Assembly (NCBI GenBank): GCA_026874595.1
Contig: CM049322.1
Span: 23,347,400-23,411,399 of the forward strand
Direction of reading: 5' to 3'
Source: Sipunculus nudus
Taxonomy: Eukaryota; Annelida; Sipuncula; Golfingiida; Sipunculidae
DNA: 64,000 nucleotides
This document shows, one piece after another, positions 10,979 to 64,000 of this stretch. Both the position numbers and the translations under genes were made by a program. The notes beneath the pieces are model-generated. The model had not been told where the DNA came from, did not search any database, and worked only from the letters and a program-made list of their open reading frames with translations. Position 1 is the first letter of the stretch, and each line of letters starts with the position of its first letter.

Positions 10979-13936
10979 AGGCATGGTCCGGCTGAATCCA
11001 CCCACTGTATTTAGCATCAACCAGCCACTGGTTATTAAACTGGCATTTGCCCATAATGATGTACTCATATTATGGCTTAATAATCTTATTATTTGTGCAG
11101 ACCTGAAGTTGTAATCTTCGCATTCAGCCAACGTCGCGCGAACAGGTGAATAGTTACTACGCATGCGCTGTGCGATATTAAAAAATGGAATAGTTACGGA
11201 GTCCTAAATCATTTATAGATAGAGATACGTAGCATGCGGCATCATGGAAGATTTAATTTTCGGCGCAGGGCTGGCCACTCAGACTAGGAATTACGTACCT
11301 CAATAACACCTTTACAGATTGAACGACATTGCGCCGTTAGCATACATGTACTTAGCAGAAGGGGGGGGGGGGTATCAGGCTAGGCCCAGGCTTTTCTACT
11401 GACCAAAACATGGGGCCTATAAGTAGGCTATGAACGTCCAAATGGTGGATAAACATACACATACGTATATGTGAATCGTTTTTATTATTCCGTAAAAATA
11501 CTAAGATTGAAAGTTTTTTCTCTTTAAGTTTAAAATGTTTTTTTTTTTTTGTTTTAATGTCTACCATTAGACCTTTCTATTCGTCACACTTGTCCTTGTG
11601 CGTCCCGCCGTATTGGACGTATATGAACGAAACCGAACATTAATTGTACAAATGCAAATACTGATCAGATTATAGAACTTTGAATATTATAAACATTTCG
11701 TTACTAGCGTGTGATAGGATGCAAAAAGAGGACGTTAATCTCTTCATATAGGCCTAATTATATTAATCCCTGATACATATCTGCCGACGGACGATATATC
11801 GACGGAACAGCCGTCATCAGCATCTCCCGACCCGATCGACTTTTCGTGAATGCATTTAAAATTGATTGTTTAATTATTTTTAAACTGCGTTGCTGCAATC
11901 ACTGGGCGAGTTAATAAGTGATGGTATTTTAATATTTATTTTTATGCATTATGGTCACGTAGTGTAAAAAAATATTATGGAGTCATAGGCCTACGGATAT
12001 ATATAGGCCTATAGCACGCAGATATGTTGCGGCAGAACAGTTAAACGATATATGTGCACGTAAAAGTGTCAGATTTTTCATTCGTTTCGACAGAGTCTAT
12101 ACCAAGCATATATCCATTAGCTGGGACAAATCGCTATATATATAATGCGGCTTATATCACGCAAACACGTACAAACAACATTCATGATGGAGGCCTAATT
12201 TAAATAATTAGCATCTGGAGAGAATGAAAACAATAATTGCATGAGCTGTGATCTGCAATGACCGAGAAATTGCATGCATGGGCTGATAAAGAGTCATTCT
12301 TCTTAGTTAAATGTCAACCAGGTTCTGATATAGGGAATTATTCCGCCTTGTCATGCTAAAATAAATAACATTGTCCTTGCGTAAATGAATCTATATATCA
12401 ACGAATGTCGTAATCACCACACGAAAATCACATGCACACATCAGAAAATCACAAATTCACACACAACAAAGAAAGAGGTCACTAAATACAGTAGTTCTAT
12501 ATTAAAGTTTGTTAATATAACAAAAAAAAACATCATAAATTATAAACTTTACTAAATAAAAATCATTTGACCGGCATAAATTTTCGAAGTGACATGCCAA
12601 GTATTAATGATTCATGAATGAATTAGGGTATAAATGGTCTAACAGTGGTCTGTTGAATCCCATATAGGCCTATATATTCCATAAAATTATATACTATTGG
12701 CAGTAAAACACAAACATTGAGAAATTTATACTGCTTTCTTATGGGGATTTCATCCATCATGTATATTTAATTTGATACATAGTTGTACATTGTGATATAT
12801 TGTAAGCAATTATTAATGTTAAAATTTTATTTTTCCTATATGTGCACATATTATTAAACCCGCAAATCATTCACACTAATCACTATTCCCACATTCAAAT
12901 ACAGCTATAAACGGAGGCGGTCGTTCTCTCCGACTCCTATGGCCAAAACATTTTTCTGATATCTCCAAAGAATCTGAAATACAGAAAATATGCATTTCAT
13001 TTGAGGAAACCACTGACAACAGGCTACTATCTTTACCTTTTCTTCCTTTTCTTCCCTTTTTCCAGCAACAATTACATTAAAAACATGCCAATAAATAAAA
13101 ACAGGGCTTGGGTCAATGAACACCATAATTACCATAAACTCAGTTTGGGCTTCCATCACATTCAGGGCGTGATAAATTCATCCAGAGTTCATCCCGGAAA
13201 ATCTTCTGCATATGTGCATGTATTAACAGGGGAATTTTATTTTAAATATCAATTGCAAATGCAGATATTGCGATTACGGAGACGTGAAATTACAATTATG
13301 GTGGCGTGAAATGTTTTTTCAAGAGTCGTAGGCCTATGACCCACAATATAGCGATCATGCATTCGGAAAATTATGCTGGACTCAAGCTAAAGCCGTGATT
13401 TTAAATATCTAGGTCCTTAATTAGTACTAAAATGATTAATTTCGAATAAAATTTAACCCAGAAAATTAAAGACATGTAGGCCTGTCACATACAAAGGCTT
13501 CTGCACAAGACGCGGTCTTGAAACTCCCGCCACTGATCACCACGCCACCTACCTGTTCAAACCGGTTCTTCAGTAGCTTCACATGCTCTGCACAAGTGAC
13601 CAGTTTTACTGGTGGCGGCACCTTGCGTCCGTCGGAGAGACTAATACGCTTGACGTTTGTAGAGTCTTCATTTATTAGCGGAGGAGTCCTGAGAATCTAC
13701 GGAGATCTTTCTACGACAAGTAACCGCGGCAACTTTTCTAAAACTCGCTCAAGCTTACGTCTCATCAGCGAACATTTTGTGCACATTCATTACATCAGGA
13801 GTGGTAAAATCAAATTTAAGACCTTTTAAGACCTATGTAAGGATTCCCGGCATTTTTAAGACCTTTTCAAGGCCTTAAAAATGCAAAATCAAAAATAAGA
13901 CCTTTTAAGACTTTTTAAGGCCCCGCGGGAACTCTG

Positions 13937-14207
13937 TTCCAGGGATCATTTCTGTGAAATATTGGACAATTTGGCTGGACAGTTTCAGAGAAGAAGATTT
14001 TTAAAGCTTTTATAGCTTTTTCCCTATAAAATCTAAGAAAATGCAGTTAGAAAAAAAAATAAACAAAATCTGATTTAGTTTTTTGGATGACTGATTGTTT
14101 GCAAAAAATTTGGTGATGCTAGCTCCTGCCGTTTTTGAGATAGCTATGGTTTATGTAAAGACGACGCACGACGCCGCACCATCGCATAAGCTCACAGGTT
14201 CGCTAAA
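13937..14207. repeat. Family C repeat, right part after the hAT-like insertion
   Basis: Continues the repeat broken at 9502 and ends with CATAAGCTCACAGGTTCGCT plus a run of A (14187-14211), like the copy ending near 5180. Confidence 0.65.
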
Positions 14208-15440
14208 AACACCAAATCCTCCTCTGTTGTACACAGCAAGAAGACTGACATATGTTCCTAATATCCTACTCAAGCTTTAAAATTGAAATAGGAACAGGTT
14301 CTCTAATATAAATCATGCCTTATGTGAGCATGACAGCACCTTATATAAAGAAAGGTTCAGCAGAAAAAGCCTGAACCTATCTGTGAGCACAACAATATGT
14401 AGAAAGGCTCCAACCGGTCTGCTGCCAAACTTCATGAAGTAAAGGCTCAAATGTTAACCTGCAAAACTGCAAGCAGAAAAAAACAATCTACCTGCTAACA
14501 AAACTACATGTAGAAAATACCAAAAGTTAAACTATAAAATCAGATCAAACAGGATAGGCCTGCACTCACCTAAGTAAGTTATCTGCAGGCAAAGGTACAG
14601 GTTCCCTACAGGCAGCAGATACTGCGAACAGAGGGCTCCGGCAGTAGCTTAACCATAGTTTACATATGTGTAGCTATGTGTGTGTGTGATGCAAACAGTA
14701 GGGTGTACATGACTCAACTAATACTGAACTTGGCAAACTCCTTTATAAAGCTTCACATTTCTGTATATATTTTGACTTTTATACTTTTTTATCACATTTT
14801 TACAATACACACATATATCAAAAAAGGACAGTACCTGTAATTCCTCCTGATATGTAGTTTTTTTATTTGTGAGGTAATCATTAATAAGAGCACTTTGTGA
14901 AGTCAACAGTGGAACAGCAAGACAAGCAGGAACAAGAGTGAGCAGTCAGTCCCTGGATACCTGGTCTCATACACCTACAGCTGAACAATAACTGTATACT
15001 ATCTGCAGTGGCTGCATTTCAAATGACACGCAACAGTCAACTGAGGAATGAAGAAGCATATCAGAACACATCTGCTCCAAATGCCTGCTGCATTAACCTG
15101 TTAAAAAAAAGTTTATCTAATGTTATTGTGACTGATCAAATGACTTGGCACTATACCAGGCTGCTAAATCCTGGTTAACACAGTTTATGTTACTGTGACA
15201 GATCAATGTATACTGCACAAGTTGCATTCTTAAGCCAGAATATTTGGTGACAAAAAGTAAACTATTGTCTGCATTGCTGAAAACTTTACCTAGTGGTCAT
15301 GCTTGTATAGTTGTATATTAAAATAAATATATACCAACTTTACCTTCTGATTATACTGTATGGCTGGAAGAGCATCGATTGTATTGGCTGATCATTTACT
15401 TAGCTGTGTGGAAGATAGAACTGCATCAAAGGTTGAACCT
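14208..15440. other. Intergenic DNA downstream of the TPR-J gene, no gene seen
   Basis: No convincing ORF. A ~70-base segment at 15200-15285 reappears at 18065-18150 inside the last large intron region, so one is a duplicate of the other. The sequence may include the end of the 3' untranslated region of the minus-strand gene. Confidence 0.4.
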
Positions 15441-15772
15441 GAACATCTTTGTTCTGTATGTAACCTGGCAGAACAGGATCTGTGACTGTGTTCAGTCATC
15501 CTTTGTTCTGTATGTAACCTGGCAGAACAGGATCTGTGACTGTGTTCAGTCATCCTTTGTTCTGTATGTAACCTGGCAGAACAGGATCTGTGACTGTGTT
15601 CAGTCATCCTTTGTTCTGTATGTAACCTGGCAGAACAGGATCTGTGACTGTGTTCAGTCATCCTTTGTTCTGTATGTAACCTGGCAGAACAGGATCTGTG
15701 ACTGTGTTCAGTCATCCTTTGTTCTGTATGTAACCTGGCAGAACAGGATCTGTGATTGTGTTCAATCATCCT
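15441..15772. repeat. Tandem repeat, 54 bp x 6, past the stop of the TPR-J gene
   Basis: Six nearly perfect copies. The unit is a multiple of three and free of stops on both strands, giving 18-residue repeat peptides in both directions that are not evidence of coding. On the minus strand each unit contains TGTTCTGCCAG followed by GTTACA, i.e. an AG|GT that could act as a splice site. Degenerate copies of the gene's last codons lie between this array and the stop codon. Confidence 0.9.
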
Positions 15773-16009
15773 CTGGAGGGAATCTTTATATGCTTTACTT
15801 TTTGAGACATTGTATGTGTAGGTGTGTGTGTTCAGTCAAAATCGGGAGGGAACTTCTCCTTGATGTATTTTTGATGGATGATTGTGTGTATATGTGACAG
15901 TGTGTGTGTCAGGGTGCGTGTGCAGAATGTGTGTGTAAACAAAGGGAACCTCTCCATAGTGTACTTAGTGTTGAGACATGTCTGTGTGTGTATCTCCGTG
16001 TGTCTGTGT
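15773..16009 (-). repeat. Degenerate copies of the terminal codons of the TPR-J gene
   Basis: On the minus strand, sequences resembling the last codons of the gene recur downstream of its stop: KYTMERFP near 15950 and KYIKEKFPPDFD near 15850, compared with the genuine KYTMEKFPPEDD. Between them lie TG-rich microsatellite stretches. They look like old tandem duplications of the final exon end, and probably lie in the 3' untranslated region. Confidence 0.6.
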
Positions 16010-63573
<47,564 letters not shown>

Positions 63574-64000
63574 GTCGTAGTTGAACTGTGACAGCCGCCG
63601 ATGTCTGAACAGTTCACTGCGAGTTGACGATGGTGAGTGACGGCAATGTGAAACAATTTATCAACTCACGGGACCCAGCTCTCAGTATCAGCGACAGTCT
63701 GGCCGTAGGCCACTTACGGTCCTGCATCTCATTCATAAACGGTCTGTCTGTCAGACGAGTTGCTAATCTTCATACAGTGCCGCTGTACATAGAGGTCCCG
63801 AGTCTTGACAACAAAAATTAAATGAAGTTCTTGCGTTTGGTCATTTTAAAGTTAACGTCAATACCGTAGACCTGCTTGTGCGCCAAGTTTGCTTTTCTCC
63901 GTCATGAATATTCAAATTTTACTACGTCATAATTTAAGTTTAGGCCACTGCAAATTCACTTGTGTTTATATGTGGACGATACAAAGTGAATAATTACATG
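63574..64000 (+). promoter_or_regulatory. Possible divergent promoter region
   Basis: The region 63.36-63.83 kb is richer in GC and CpG than the flanking DNA and lies just upstream of the minus-strand start. On the + strand an ATG at 63630 is followed at once by GTGAGT, a strong donor consensus; a 64-65-codon ORF also opens here. Either could mark a divergent transcript. No TATA box was identified. This is a weak call. Confidence 0.25.

Larger units (their letters stand above)
9503..13936 (-). mobile_element. hAT-like DNA transposon (5-bp target duplication), degraded
   Basis: The left end starts CAGGGTTCCTGC. The right end, read inward on the other strand, starts CAGAGTTCCCGCGGGGCC. Both sides are flanked by TTCCA (9498-9502 and 13937-13941), a 5-bp target duplication. 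Both subterminal regions carry AAGACCTTTTTAAGAC-type repeats. The element splits a family C repeat that is intact elsewhere in the window, which supports the boundaries. Inside is a hAT-type transposase relic on the minus strand. Short-duplication hAT groups (hAT5 in Repbase) are known from memory; the assignment to that group is inference. The remaining ~2.5 kb (11.2-13.5 kb) shows no gene. Confidence 0.75.

Noticed and set aside
15392-15897. Repeat-protein ORFs on both strands at the 54-bp array
   Set aside because: Both strands are open only because the unit is a multiple of three; no unique coding flank on either strand.

Overview
The window is eukaryotic nuclear DNA from an invertebrate, most likely a mollusc and probably a bivalve. 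The reasons are intron-rich coding, dense short mobile elements carrying internal tandem repeats and ACGG-type microsatellites (the architecture described for bivalve 'pearl'/HINE elements), and hAT and Ty3/gypsy relics. The species assignment is inference; no ribosomal or mitochondrial marker is present.

Layout. 1-4165: 3' part of a Ty3/gypsy retrotransposon on the + strand (gag end, protease, RT, RNase H, integrase, start of a 3' LTR), with a frame change inside the protease. 4166-9502: repeat-derived DNA. 9503-13936: a hAT-like DNA transposon with a broken transposase, inserted in another repeat. 16010 to about 63573: one minus-strand gene that I can assemble from seven exons with matching splice phases. 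It encodes a protein with an N-terminal Cys-rich CXC-like segment, TPR-like helices and a C-terminal J domain with an HPD motif. Exon order 5' to 3' on the minus strand: 63573-63292 (probable), 51870-51598, 49589-49288, 30721-30576, 19573-19410, 18446-18356, 16386-16010.

The striking signal is that at least four splice junctions of this gene, and its stop-codon end, each sit at the edge of a tandem array whose repeat unit contains that same junction. (1) A 46-bp unit, about 24 copies, carries the acceptor of exon 49589. (2) A 93-bp unit, about 190 copies over 17.9 kb with higher-order repeats, carries the acceptor plus the first 50 bases of exon 30721. (3) A 46/34-bp unit, about 12 copies, carries the donor of exon 19410. 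(4) A roughly 29-bp unit carries the acceptor of exon 16386. (5) Degenerate copies of the last codons and a 54-bp array lie just past the stop. Because 93 is a multiple of three and the unit lacks stops on both strands, array 2 shows ORFs of 1,800 and 3,217 residues that look like giant repeat proteins. Sporadic stops and 1-base deletions that leave the AG intact suggest it is a spliced-out array of redundant 3' splice sites rather than one coding exon.

The large introns hold nested mobile elements. Two share CTAG ends, terminal hairpins and insertion at AA/TT (HINE/Helitron-like; 20999-22615 and 27764-29784). Four copies of a second hairpin-ended family are at 20675, 25044, 48889 and 55816. 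A 2.56-kb element (52983-55546) and a 274-bp foldback (62837-63110) share CACAGG termini and 8-bp target duplications. A TA-flanked MITE is at 59078-59494. A 12-base palindrome GGTGGCGCCACC recurs in several otherwise different repeat units from 9 to 29 kb.
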